A stretch of 64,000 nt of DNA from Burkholderiaceae bacterium (GCA_030123545.1 CP126124.1:2852001-2916000); one strand, 5' to 3'. Positions 44,713 to 53,596 are shown, counted from the first letter of the stretch. The notes: generated by a model from the letters alone, not told the origin. Numbers and translations are program-made.

Positions 44713-46140
44713 CTACCCAGGCAGCCGATCGCGGACGTTCGGATCGCCGGCGCGGTCGAGGCCCTGATCCAGCAGCCGCGCCAAATCCGCTTCCAACTCA
44801 TCGCGCTCGGCGTTGCGCCTGGCGCGCCGGCCCGCGGCGCGCTCCCATTCGGGGTGGCCGCGGGCGGGCTCCAGCGCGCGCACCACGGGACGCAGTTCGC
44901 CGGCAGGGTCGCCGGCCTGGGCGCTGACCCGGAGGCGCGCGGTGGCGGCGTGGCCGCGCTCGGCCAGCGCGCGGACGGCGTCTCGCAGGTGACCGGCCAG
45001 CAGCCACAGCACCGGGTCTTCCACCGTCAGTTCCTGCACGCCGGCCATGCGGTTTTCCAGCTTGCGCCAGAACGGCCGCCAGCCGCCGGACGCGGCGCCG
45101 CCCAGCGTGGCGCCCAGCGCGCTGGCCGCGCCGAGCGACAGGCCGGCCAGCGCCACGTCGGCCACGGCGCCAAGGCCGGCGCCGATCAGCGCGCCGGTGC
45201 CCAGGCGCTTGCCGGCATCCTTCAGCAGTTCGGGATTGAACAGGTCGTCCTGCCAGCGGCCGGCGAGCTCGGGCAGATCGGCCAGCTCGGCGTCGCCGGG
45301 GCGGAACGCGAACAGCGCCAGCAGCTCGTCGATGGCGCGGCGGGCGTGGCGGCGCACCTCGTCCTGGAAGGCGCGCACGAAGGCCTTTTGCCGCAATTCG
45401 TCGGCGAACTCATGAGCCGGCAGGCTGCGGCGCATGGCGGCGACGTCGATCAGGCCGGCGGCGACCACGCGGCACGCGGCAAGCCGGCGCTCGCGCGCTT
45501 CCAACGCCAACGCATCGACGATGCCGGCGAGCTGTTGGCGGCGCGCCGGCAGCAACGTGCCCAGGTCGCCGTAGAGCTGGCGCTCGGCGCCGACGAAGGG
45601 GGCGACGGCGTCGAACGCGACCCGCGCATGCAGGTTGCCTTCCTCCAGCGCCTGGTGCCAGTCGCGCTGGCGGCTGGCCGCGTCGCGCACGAAGTTGAGC
45701 ACCGGCATGACCGGCTTGGCGCACCAGGCGAGGATTTCCGCCTCGGCGCGGTACTTCGGAAGCACCGGCTCGCGCGTATCGATCACCAGCATGGCGGCGT
45801 CGGCCTGGTCGATCAGCGCGCGCAGCACCTTGGCCTCCTGCTCGAAGGCGGCGCGCGCCTCGGGGCCGCGCAGGAAGGCACGCACGCGCTCGGGGCGCGA
45901 ATCGCCGGGCAACGCGCGCAGGTACTCGAGCAGCGCCACCGAATCCTCCAGCCCCGGCGTGTCGATGAAGCGCACCGCCACCCGGCCGTCCAGCCGCAGA
46001 TCGATCGCCTCGGCATGGCGGGTGGTGCCGGGCCGGTCGGACACCTCGCCGAAGTCCGCCCGGCGCGTGAGCGTGCGCAGCAGCGAGGTCTTGCCCGCGT
46101 TGGTGTGGCCGACGATCGCGAGCGACAGTGGTTCAGGCAT
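44713..46140 (-). CDS. GTPase with DUF3482 domain
   Basis: 475 residues. An N-terminal Era/TrmE-like GTPase domain has G1 GHTNAGKTSLLRTL, G2/G3 RPGTTRHAE and DTPGLED, and an NFVRD segment in the G4 place (not a canonical NKxD). The rest is DUF3482 with a glycine/alanine-rich hydrophobic stretch near 310-345 (GTGALIGAGLGAVADVALAG), possibly membrane inserting. It overlaps the DUF2868 gene by 8 bases; the two are regularly neighbours in Burkholderiales as I recall. Cellular role is not known. Confidence 0.85.
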   Translation of the reverse strand: MPEPLSLAIVGHTNAGKTSLLRTLTRRADFGEVSDRPGTTRHAEAIDLRLDGRVAVRFIDTPGLEDSVALLEYLRALPGDSRPERVRAFLRGPEARAAFEQEAKVLRALIDQADAAMLVIDTREPVLPKYRAEAEILAWCAKPVMPVLNFVRDAASRQRDWHQALEEGNLHARVAFDAVAPFVGAERQLYGDLGTLLPARRQQLAGIVDALALEARERRLAACRVVAAGLIDVAAMRRSLPAHEFADELRQKAFVRAFQDEVRRHARRAIDELLALFAFRPGDAELADLPELAGRWQDDLFNPELLKDAGKRLGTGALIGAGLGAVADVALAGLSLGAASALGATLGGAASGGWRPFWRKLENRMAGVQELTVEDPVLWLLAGHLRDAVRALAERGHAATARLRVSAQAGDPAGELRPVVRALEPARGHPEWERAAGRRARRNAERDELEADLARLLDQGLDRAGDPNVRDRLPG

Positions 46141-47608
46141 GGCCGGATGCTATCCATTCCGAAGCGGCTTGCGCAGACTCCACCAAGGTTACGGCCATGA
46201 ACTTCTCCAAGGTGCCCCATTCGCGCCAGCGGCGCACGGCGGCCTCGGGCAAGGGGTTGTCGCCCGCCGTGAGCCAGATCGCCGTGCGGTCCGCCAGCGC
46301 GGACGCTTCGCGCACGAAGCGCGCGGTGCCGCGATCGGGGCTGGAAGGCGCATGGCACACCAGCAGCAGCGCGGCAGGCCGCTGGGCGCGCAATTCTTGA
46401 AGGGCCTGCGCGCGCTCGGCCGCGCCGCCGGCCACGCGCAGCGGCGCGCCGGCGGCGGGCAGGCCGGCGGGCGGCCATGGCCCATCGGGCGGCAGTTCGA
46501 AACCGATCACCGCCGGCGCACCGGGCACACTGGGCGCGCCGGCCGGCAGGGTCGCGGCCGGGGCCGGGGCGGCGGCCGGATGCCGCCCGGGGTCGATCAC
46601 CTGCGGCGGCGGCTCCAGCGCATCCAGCCGCGCCACGATGCGACGCACGCCGGGGTCGGTCATGTCCACCTGCTCCATGCGCCCCACCCCGGCGCGCCAG
46701 CGCCACAGGCTGAACGCCGCCAGCAGCGCGCGCGGCAGCAGGCCGTACACCGCCACGCAGCCGATCAGCCACCAGGCCCATTCGCGCTGGCCGCCGGCCG
46801 ACAGGCTGGCCGCCGCACCGGCATTGCCCACCTGCTGCACGGCGGCGGCGTCGGGCACCGGAAAGCCCAGCGCAGCCGGCAGCGCGCCGGTGGCGTGCAC
46901 GAAGCGCTGGAAGAAGCCGGCGCTCAGGATGGTGGTCTCCCACGACAGGCGATAGTCATGAAAGGAAAGGGTGAACAGCAGCGCCGCGAGCGTGATCCCG
47001 AAGGCCAGCGTCCAGATGCCGTGGCTGAGCATGCCCGTGAGCCACGGCCACAGGCGATTGCGCCGCATCAGCCCGGTGAAGGCCGACAGCAGCGTGAGCG
47101 CGTGCGGCCCGCGGTCCAGCGGCAGCCGTGCCGCCAGGCCCAGCGCCAGCCGCCCCAATGACCAGCCGCCGGCACCGGCGCGGTGGCCCGCGAGCGACCA
47201 GGCCAGCCCCAGCAACCACGCCAGCAGCGTGAACGCGTGCAGCCCCAGCAGGCTGACGAAGGCCGCGACGGCATTGATGCTCCGATCCGGCGCCAGCACG
47301 CCGCCCGCCGCGCCCAGGCCCGCCAGCGCCACCAGCAGCGCGAGCGACGCCGCCACCCAGCCCAAGGCGTGGCGCCAGCGCGTCAGCTCCCGCGACAAGC
47401 CGAGGCGCTGGCCCAGCAGCCACGCGCGCGTGCGCACCTGCGCGGCGCGCGTGGGAGCGGCGTGAAAGGCCTGGCGCAGTTCGGCCTGATCGTCCAGCGG
47501 GCCGGCGGCCTCGATGTCCTCCACGGCGGCGGCCACCACGGCGCCAGCCAGCGGGCTGGGCGCCGGGGTGCGCGAAGGCGCGGCAGGCAAGGAAAAAGCA
47601 GACGGCAT
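46133..47608 (-). CDS. DUF2868 membrane protein
   Basis: 491 residues with four or more hydrophobic segments in the N-terminal 300 (ASLALLVALAGLGAAGGVL, AFTLLAWLLGLAWSLAG, TLAFGITLAALLFTLSF, WAWWLIGCVAVYGLLP). The C-terminal 190 residues are soluble, begin with an Ala/Pro-rich linker and include an alpha/beta-like region (AALLLVCHAPSSPDRGTARF). Upstream partner of the DUF3482 GTPase with coupled translation, so the GTPase probably acts at the membrane with it. Function unknown. Confidence 0.82.
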   Translation of the reverse strand: MPSAFSLPAAPSRTPAPSPLAGAVVAAAVEDIEAAGPLDDQAELRQAFHAAPTRAAQVRTRAWLLGQRLGLSRELTRWRHALGWVAASLALLVALAGLGAAGGVLAPDRSINAVAAFVSLLGLHAFTLLAWLLGLAWSLAGHRAGAGGWSLGRLALGLAARLPLDRGPHALTLLSAFTGLMRRNRLWPWLTGMLSHGIWTLAFGITLAALLFTLSFHDYRLSWETTILSAGFFQRFVHATGALPAALGFPVPDAAAVQQVGNAGAAASLSAGGQREWAWWLIGCVAVYGLLPRALLAAFSLWRWRAGVGRMEQVDMTDPGVRRIVARLDALEPPPQVIDPGRHPAAAPAPAATLPAGAPSVPGAPAVIGFELPPDGPWPPAGLPAAGAPLRVAGGAAERAQALQELRAQRPAALLLVCHAPSSPDRGTARFVREASALADRTAIWLTAGDNPLPEAAVRRWREWGTLEKFMAVTLVESAQAASEWIASGHA

Positions 47609-47660
47609 GGTGGTTGGCGGGGATTATCCCCGTGCCCACCGCCATCGCCAGCGTTGCCGA

Positions 47661-47724
47661 TCGCTATGGTTTAAATAGCGGCATGCCAAGGCCATTCCTG
47701 GGCTGCAGGCCGATTCCTTATAAA
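47661..47724 (+). repeat. Dispersed AT-rich palindromic repeat, intergenic
   Basis: The core TCGCTATGGTTTAAATAGCG (47661-47680) is followed by a tail with GCATGCCAAGGCCATTCC and GGCCGATTCCTTATAAAA. It fills the gap between DUF2868 and the transglutaminase-fold gene. Confidence 0.7.
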
Positions 47725-47767
47725 ACGTGGAGCTGTCGCCCGCGCCGGGCATTGCCGGCCCGACGAC

Positions 47768-48460
47768 TCATGCTTTGCTGTCGCCGGGTGCGGCTCCCTC
47801 GCGCGCCACGTCGGCCAGGAAATCGTCCTGCCGGGTGTTGGCCTCGGACTGCCCGTCCAGCCAGCGCGGGTAGACGGCGCGGAAGTCCGCCGTCATCTGC
47901 GCGAGCGGCATGTCGTCGAAGCTGCCGCGCTGGTTCACGTATTCCATGTGGCGCTGGCCGGCGCGGTCGTAGGGGTGGTAGATGGAGTCGGCGCGGCCGT
48001 CGAAGTCCAGCGGCAGCAGGCCGAAGCGCTCGCACAGCTCGATGTTGAAGGCCGGCGTGGCCTTGAGCCAGCGGCCGTCGATCAGGATGTCGGTGTAGCC
48101 GTGCCAGATGAACAGGTCGGTGCCCATGGCCTGGCGCATGCGCTCGGTGCTGAGGTGGTTGCGCACGTCGGCGTAGCCCACGCGCGCCGGGATGCCCGCC
48201 GCGCGGCAGGCCGCCGCCAGCAGCGCCGCCTTGGGCACGCACCAGCCGTAGCCCTTGTCCAGCACGCTGCTGGCCCGCATGCCGGCGGGACTCAGGTCGA
48301 TGCGGTAAGGGTCATAGCGGAAGCCGTCGCGCACCGCCAGCGTGAGGGCGACGGCCCGCGCGCGCACGTCCGCCCCCACGGCGTGCTGCCGGGCAAAAGC
48401 CTGCACGGCGGGGTGGTCGCTGTCGATGAGGGCGGTGGGGGCGAGTGTGGGGTCGGACAT
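47768..48460 (-). CDS. Transglutaminase-like cysteine protease-fold protein
   Basis: 230 residues. The transglutaminase core has the Cys in KGYGWCVPKAALLAAACRAAGIPARVGYADV, the His in FIWHGYTDILIDGRW and the following Asp, the classical Cys-His-Asp order. No signal peptide, so cytoplasmic. Homologues may hydrolyse or crosslink amides; substrate is unknown. It stands between the DUF2868 gene and the degraded aldehyde dehydrogenase. Confidence 0.85.
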   Translation of the reverse strand: MSDPTLAPTALIDSDHPAVQAFARQHAVGADVRARAVALTLAVRDGFRYDPYRIDLSPAGMRASSVLDKGYGWCVPKAALLAAACRAAGIPARVGYADVRNHLSTERMRQAMGTDLFIWHGYTDILIDGRWLKATPAFNIELCERFGLLPLDFDGRADSIYHPYDRAGQRHMEYVNQRGSFDDMPLAQMTADFRAVYPRWLDGQSEANTRQDDFLADVAREGAAPGDSKA

Positions 48461-48501
48461 AGGGAGCGAGGTATGGGGAAATCAGGGGAACTCAACGATT
48501 T

Positions 48502-48627
48502 TCAGCCTTCTGCGCCCGAGCGGCGCAGCACGGCCAGCAGCCGTGCCTGCTCGTTGCCGACGATGGACAGCGCCTCGTCCACGCCCATGCCGGGCGCCGT
48601 GAGCACGTCGATGATCTCGAGGGACAT
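48502..48627 (-). CDS. Small protein, 41 residues, hypothetical
   Basis: Begins MSLEIIDVLTAPG and ends with RSGAEG. The ATG has an AGGCGAG-like ribosome site and lies 9 bases after the stop of the aldehyde dehydrogenase remnant, so it may be the next cistron of that operon. It could also be the start of a longer gene that has been cut. No family is recognised. Confidence 0.35.
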   Translation of the reverse strand: MSLEIIDVLTAPGMGVDEALSIVGNEQARLLAVLRRSGAEG

Positions 48628-48636
48628 GAGTCTCGC

Positions 48637-49447
48637 CTATCTGCGGTGGATGAGCTTGAGGTACTGGAAGCTGCGGAAACCTTCGATGCCGCCCTCGAAT
48701 CCGTACCCGCTCTCGTCCACGCCGTTGAGCGGGACATCGGGGGTCACGCCCTCGAGCACGTTCACGCCCACCGTGCCGGCGCGCAGACCCTGGACCACGG
48801 CGTCCCGGATGCCCTCGGATCCGGTAAAGACATAGGCGGCCAGGCCGTAACGTGTCGAATTCGCGAGTTCGATCGCCTGCGGGATCGTCTCGAATGGCAT
48901 CACCGGCAGCACCGGCCCGAACGGCTCCTCCACGAGCATCGCCGCATCGGCGGGCACATCCCGCGGCCAGCGCGGTGGCCAGCTTGCGGGCAGCCAGGAC
49001 GGCCGGATAGTTCCAGGGCGCGAACGCCGCCACGACCCCGATCGGCTCGGGTCTGACGATGCGTCCGCCCGCGAGCTCGTAGGCCGCGCACATCGCCTCG
49101 GCATGGTCGGCGTTCCATCGCAAGGTCTCCACGGTGCGCCGGAACTCGCCTTCCGCCTCCCGCACCGTCTTGCCTTGCTCCTCGCACAGCACGCGCGCAG
49201 CCGCGGGTACGCGTCGTTCGAGCCTGGCGGCGGCTTCGCGCAGGACTTCGCCGCGTTGCGCCGGCGAGCGGCGCCGCCACGCATCGAACGCGCGTCGCGC
49301 CCCCTCCAGCGCCTCGTCGACGTCCGCCGCACGCGCGACGTGCACGAGGCCGACCTGTCGCTCCGTGGCGGGATCGATCACGCGCAGGGTGTCGCGACCT
49401 TGGCCGCTGGCCCATCGGCCGGCCAGGAACAGGGAGTGTTCGTGCAC
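48637..49447 (-). pseudogene. Aldehyde dehydrogenase pseudogene with internal deletion and frameshift
   Basis: The N-terminal third of an NAD(P)-dependent aldehyde dehydrogenase (FLAGRWASGQGRDTLRVIDP to NYPAVLAARKLATALAAGC) is read from a GTG at 49447 with a GAGGGA ribosome site. It then jumps, out of frame, to the C-terminal quarter (DVPADAAMLVEEPFGPVLPV to the end at 48637). About 220 residues are missing, with the whole nucleotide-binding core, the general-base Glu and the catalytic Cys. The junction is near 48950-48965, where both flanks share a GATGT stretch. The product cannot be an active dehydrogenase. Confidence 0.85.
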
Positions 49448-49567
49448 GATGGATCCCTCAGGAAGAAAGCCCGCGGACGAGATCGGCCGACGACCGGAAT
49501 GTCGTTTTCATTTGTCGCGAAATTTTGGAGAATGAGGAACGATATTCCTCAATGAACCAGGGACTGC

Positions 49568-50035
49568 ATGATGGAATCCGTAATCGACTCAATTGACAGG
49601 AAGATCCTTCGAGAGCTTGCGCGCAACGCGCGCATCTCGAACGTCGAGCTCGCGCAGAAGGTCGGGATGTCGACGACGCCGTGTTGGAACCGCGTCAAGG
49701 CGATGGAGGACAGTGGCGTCCTGCAGCGCAGCACGGTCGCCGTCGACCACGCGGCGCTGGGGTATCCCGACATCGCGGTGTTCGAGATCGCGCTGGAAAA
49801 GCACAGCGCCAAGAGCCTGGACGACTTCGCGCGCGCCGTCTCGGACCTGCCCGAAGTGCTCGAGGTGCTGATGGTCACGGGCAAGCTCGACTTCATGGTC
49901 AAGGTGGCCGTCGACGGCACGAAGGGCTACGAGTCGTTCCTGCGGGACCGGCTGTACAGGATCCCCGGAATCCAGCACACGGAATCGAACTTCGTGATCC
50001 GCACGGTCAAGCGAGAGTTGTCGGTCGTCCTGTGA
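49568..50035 (+). CDS. Lrp/AsnC-family transcriptional regulator
   Basis: 155 residues. The N-terminal winged helix is DSIDRKILRELARNARISNVELAQKVGMSTTPCWNRVKAMEDSG, and the C-terminal RAM domain includes VLEVLMVTGKLDFMVKVAV. The ATG at 49568 or 49571 could be used. It is divergent from the aldehyde dehydrogenase remnant over 120 bases, so it probably once controlled that gene, perhaps in amino acid or amine breakdown. Confidence 0.9.
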   Translation: MMESVIDSIDRKILRELARNARISNVELAQKVGMSTTPCWNRVKAMEDSGVLQRSTVAVDHAALGYPDIAVFEIALEKHSAKSLDDFARAVSDLPEVLEVLMVTGKLDFMVKVAVDGTKGYESFLRDRLYRIPGIQHTESNFVIRTVKRELSVVL

Positions 50036-50189
50036 CGCCTACGTCGCCAGATAGCTCTTCGCGGGCGCCGGCATGGTGAAACTCATGCGTCCCTCTTCCA
50101 GCCTGCGATCGGCGTCCCGCGGATGCCGGCGCGGCCGCGATCCAGGCGATGCGCTTTGGCGCGCTCCGCTCGGATGCTCATGTCGAGAC

Positions 50190-51215
50190 TCAGAGCCGAC
50201 CGATCAAGGCGCCGTTCAGATTTCGAATCGCCAGGACGGCTTCCTCCATCATCGTCTCGAGGACCCTGGCCGCCGGCTGGATCGCGTTCACGAATCCGGC
50301 GCTTTCTCCGGCGAACAGCCCCATCTTCTCGAAGTCGCCCGTCATCGACTTCAGCGGCGAGTCGGTGCTGTACTTGTAGATGGGACGCTCGCCCTCGTAG
50401 CCGATAACCTCGCGCGGCAGCCGGTCGGGGTGGTTGCCCCACAAGTGGTCCGCGGCGCCATCCGACACGCTGTTCCTCAGCACGCGAACCGGTGAATTCG
50501 GCGGCCAGTTGATCGCGAAAAGGTCCGTGAGGATCGTGTCGCCCGGCTTCGCCTCCACGATTCGGCGCTTGTGGAACTCGTGGGCGAACGATTCCTCGCT
50601 CGCCAGGAAGGCAGTTCCGCAATGGACGCCGTCCGCCCCCAGCGCGAGCGCGGCCGCGATGCTTCTTCCCGTGGCGATCCCGCCGGACGCGACCACGGGA
50701 ATCTTCAGCTTGTCGACCACCTCGGGCAGCATGACCGCCAACGGCAGCGTCCCCTTGACATGCCCGCCCGCCTCGACTCCCTGCACGATGACGACGTCCG
50801 CTCCCGCACTTTCGGCCAGCAGCGCGTCTTCGAGCGAGCCGACCTGGTAGAGGACGAGGCTGCCCGCCTTCTTGGCCTGCGCGATGACTCGCGGGTCGAC
50901 CTCCCAGAAGAAGCACATGGCCGGCACGCGCGCATTGAAGCAGACGGCCAGTTCGTCCTGCAGCAGCTTCGGATCCGTCGCGAACGGAATGAGATTGACA
51001 CCGAACGGCCTCGACGTCCGCGACATGACTGCCGCGATTTCGGTCTCGATCAATGCGGGCGGCTCGCGGACCATCCCGAGCAGTCCGAAGCCCCCGGCCT
51101 CGGAGACGGCTGCCGCGAGTTCCGAACGGGCGGGCCCGCCCATCCCGGCCGAAATGACGGGGCACCGGATGTCGAGACGCTCGGTCAGCCGGGTTGCAAT
51201 AGTCGCCTTCTCCAC
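50190..51215 (-). CDS. Nitronate monooxygenase-like FMN protein
   Basis: 341-residue TIM-barrel flavoprotein of the nitronate monooxygenase/FabK family. It shows CPVISAGMGGPARSELAAAVSEAGGFGLLG at the N-terminus, ADVVIVQGVEAGGH, and the phosphate-binding region PVVASGGIATGRSIAAALALGADGV. Either nitronate oxidation or another FMN reaction is possible. The 154-base gap after its stop (50036-50189) holds only a 15-codon open stretch read on the minus strand (beginning MSFTMPAPAK) that could be the remnant of a lost gene. Confidence 0.85.
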   Translation of the reverse strand: MEKATIATRLTERLDIRCPVISAGMGGPARSELAAAVSEAGGFGLLGMVREPPALIETEIAAVMSRTSRPFGVNLIPFATDPKLLQDELAVCFNARVPAMCFFWEVDPRVIAQAKKAGSLVLYQVGSLEDALLAESAGADVVIVQGVEAGGHVKGTLPLAVMLPEVVDKLKIPVVASGGIATGRSIAAALALGADGVHCGTAFLASEESFAHEFHKRRIVEAKPGDTILTDLFAINWPPNSPVRVLRNSVSDGAADHLWGNHPDRLPREVIGYEGERPIYKYSTDSPLKSMTGDFEKMGLFAGESAGFVNAIQPAARVLETMMEEAVLAIRNLNGALIGRL

Positions 51216-51439
51216 GGGATTGCCTCTTGAGGTTTCATCGGGATTTCCATTGTGTGCGCTGGCAAGAGGCCGTTTGTTCTTTTATCGATGGCAGTCTTGC
51301 GCTCAAGAAGAACGTTATTCCTCCATCAGGAAGGCGATGGAAGAATTGGCAAAGATGGACGCGACAGGCACCCGACAATGGGCCAGCGCCCGCGGACCGA
51401 GCCTTCCGCCGTTCGATCGCGACAGCGGGAACTTCCGCG

Positions 51440-51466
51440 TTAGCACTCTATCCAACGGAGTGCTAA
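51440..51466. promoter_or_regulatory. CIRCE operator (HrcA site) before rpoH
   Basis: TTAGCACTC, nine bases, GAGTGCTAA: a perfect match to the CIRCE consensus bound by the heat-shock repressor HrcA. Its right arm shares bases with a TAAAAT -10 box (51464-51469), so HrcA binding would block RNA polymerase directly. hrcA itself is not in this window. Confidence 0.93.
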
Positions 51467-51469
51467 AAT
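51464..51469 (+). promoter_or_regulatory. rpoH: -10 box of the rpoH promoter
   Basis: TAAAAT overlapping the right arm of CIRCE. It places the transcript start near 51476, leaving a leader of about 22 bases before the ATG at 51499. No good -35 match is seen. Confidence 0.6.
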
Positions 51470-51498
51470 ACCTGAGCATGAATAAAGGATATTCGTCG

Positions 51499-52443
51499 AT
51501 GATCCACCCGGACGAACGCCTCTCCGTCAATGCCGTGGCCCTGGCCAATCCCTGGGCCGTCGTGCCGCCGCTCGGCAACCTGGATGCCTACATCTCGGCG
51601 GTGAACCGGCTGCCGATGCTGACGCTGGAAGAAGAGCAGGAGTTCGCGCGCAAGTTCCGCAAGGACGACGACCTGGAAGCCGCCGGCAAGCTGGTGCTGT
51701 CGCACCTGCGGCTGGTGGTCGCGGTGTCGCGCAAGTACCTGGGCTACGGACTGCCGCATGGCGACCTGATCCAGGAAGGCAACATCGGCCTGATGAAGGC
51801 GGTCAAGCGCTTCGACCCGGACCAGGGGGTGCGGCTGGTCAGCTACGCGCTGCACTGGATTCGTGCCGAGATTCACGAGTACATCCTGAAGAACTGGCGC
51901 ATGGTCAAGGTTGCGACGACCAAGGCGCAGCGCAAGCTGTTCTTCAATCTGCGCTCGATGAAGCAGGCGATCTTGGCCGACCACGCGCTGATCGACGAGG
52001 GCACCCATCGCGACGCGCTGAGCGAGGCCGAGCTCGAGGCGGTGGCGAGCGAACTGAACGTGAAGCGCGCCGACGTGGTCGAGATGGAAACCCGGCTCGG
52101 CGGCCGCGACCTGGTGCTGGACCCGGCGCCGGCCGACGACGGCAGCGAATCGTTCGGGCCGATCGCCTACCTGGCCGACGCCAGCCACGAGCCGACCGCG
52201 GTGATCGAGGCGCGCCAGCGCGACGAACTGGCCACCGACGGTGTCGCCGGCGCGCTGGCGACGCTGGACGAACGCAGCCGCCACATCGTCGAGGAACGCT
52301 GGCTGAAGGTGAACGACGACGGCTCCGGCGGCATGACGCTGCACGAGCTGGCCGCGGTGTACGGCGTCAGCGCCGAGCGCATCCGCCAGATCGAGGCGGC
52401 GGCAATGAAGAAGATGAAGAAGGCGCTGGCCGAATACGCCTGA
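51499..52443 (+). CDS. rpoH: RNA polymerase heat-shock sigma factor sigma-32
   Basis: Directs RNA polymerase to heat-shock promoters. The 314-residue product has region 2 (SHLRLVVAVSRKYLGYGLPH, DLIQEGNIGLMKAVKRFDP), the RpoH box QRKLFFNLR that separates sigma-32 from other sigma factors, and a region 4.2 helix-turn-helix (LHELAAVYGVSAERIRQIEA). The ATG at 51499 has an AAAGGA site 9 bases upstream; an ATG at 51478 lacks a ribosome site and coincides with the likely transcript start. Controlled by CIRCE/HrcA. Confidence 0.95.
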   Translation: MIHPDERLSVNAVALANPWAVVPPLGNLDAYISAVNRLPMLTLEEEQEFARKFRKDDDLEAAGKLVLSHLRLVVAVSRKYLGYGLPHGDLIQEGNIGLMKAVKRFDPDQGVRLVSYALHWIRAEIHEYILKNWRMVKVATTKAQRKLFFNLRSMKQAILADHALIDEGTHRDALSEAELEAVASELNVKRADVVEMETRLGGRDLVLDPAPADDGSESFGPIAYLADASHEPTAVIEARQRDELATDGVAGALATLDERSRHIVEERWLKVNDDGSGGMTLHELAAVYGVSAERIRQIEAAAMKKMKKALAEYA

Positions 52444-52570
52444 GCGAAGTCAGCAGGCGACGCCGGCCACACACATACCGATCGCAGCGCCGCTGCCTGC
52501 CATCTCGGCTCCTCGACGCGGCCGAAACGGCAAGGCGCTAACATCGCGCTTTTTGTGAGGGCTTTCGACC

Positions 52571-53563
52571 ATGCTGCGCCGTCGTTTCGCGCGTGCTGCT
52601 CTTTTGATAGCAGCAAGCGCCGTATCCACCTTGGCCCTGGCGCAAAACGCGTCCAAACTCCCGGACGGCTGGCCGGCGCATCCGCTGCGCATCCTGGTCG
52701 GATTTCCCGGCGGCTCATCGCCGGATCTGGTGGCGCGGGCGCTGCAGGAGCCGCTGTCGAAGGCGCTGGGCCAGCCGGTGATCGTCGAGAACCACCCGGG
52801 CGCGAGCGGCAACATCGCAGCCGACATGGTCGCGAAGGCGCGCGACGACTACACGGTCGGGCTGATGATCAACGGCAACCTGACGATCGCGAAGCTGCTG
52901 AACCCGGCGGTGCCGTACGACCCGGCGCACGACCTCGCGCCGATCAGCCTGGTCGGCACCGCGCCGCTGGTGCTCGCGGCGCCGCAGAATGCGCCGGGCC
53001 ATGACGCGAAACAGTTCTTCGCCGCCGCGCGCGAAGCCGGCGACAAGTGGAGCTACGGCAGCCCGGGCGTCGGCACCGTCGGCCACCTCGGCATGGAACT
53101 GCTCAAAGCCAAGTCCGGCATCAACCCGGTGCACGTGCCGTACCAGGGCAACCCGCAGGTCATCAATGCGATGCTGAGCGGCCAGGTCAACCTGGCGCTG
53201 CTGCCGCCGGGGCTGGCAACCGCGCAGATCAAGGCCGGCAAGCTCAAGGCGATCGGCATCACCTCGGCCGGCCGCAGCCCGCTGGTGCCCGACATCCCGA
53301 GCCTGGCCGATGCCGGCATCCGCGACTACCAGCTCGAGATCTGGACCGCGCTGGCCGCGCCCAAGCAGATGCCGCGCGCGATCGTCGACCGGCTGTCGAC
53401 GCTGGTCGGCGAGATCGTGCGCACGCCGGCGATGCGCCAGCGGCTGTTCGTGCTCGGCTGGGAGGCGGTCGGCAGCTCGCCCGAAGGCCTGGCGAACCGG
53501 ATGAAGGCGGACACCGCGCAGCTCGGCGCGATCATCAAGGCGCGCCACATCCGCGTCGATTGA
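52571..53563 (+). CDS. Tripartite tricarboxylate transporter receptor (Bug family)
   Basis: 330-residue periplasmic receptor of the Bug/TctC type: signal peptide (MLRRRFARAALLIAASAVST, cleavage after ALA), then PLRILVGFPGGSSPDLVARALQEPLSKALGQPVIVENHPGASGNIAAD, the family hallmark. No TctA or TctB membrane genes are adjacent, which is common for the many orphan Bug genes of Burkholderiales. Codons of the signal peptide from about residue 9 come from a dispersed repeat. Ligand unknown. Confidence 0.9.
   Translation: MLRRRFARAALLIAASAVSTLALAQNASKLPDGWPAHPLRILVGFPGGSSPDLVARALQEPLSKALGQPVIVENHPGASGNIAADMVAKARDDYTVGLMINGNLTIAKLLNPAVPYDPAHDLAPISLVGTAPLVLAAPQNAPGHDAKQFFAAAREAGDKWSYGSPGVGTVGHLGMELLKAKSGINPVHVPYQGNPQVINAMLSGQVNLALLPPGLATAQIKAGKLKAIGITSAGRSPLVPDIPSLADAGIRDYQLEIWTALAAPKQMPRAIVDRLSTLVGEIVRTPAMRQRLFVLGWEAVGSSPEGLANRMKADTAQLGAIIKARHIRVD
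52594..52657 (+). repeat. Dispersed AT-rich palindromic repeat, forming a signal peptide
   Basis: The core TGCTGCTCTTTTGATAGCAGC (split here as arms TGCTG/CAGC) plus a tail through AAGCGCCGTATCC and a final GCAAAACGCGTCCAAA matches the family. It encodes the hydrophobic core and cleavage region of the Bug receptor. Confidence 0.6.
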
Positions 53564-53596
53564 TCATGCCCGCGGCGCGCGGCGCCGGCGCTGCAA

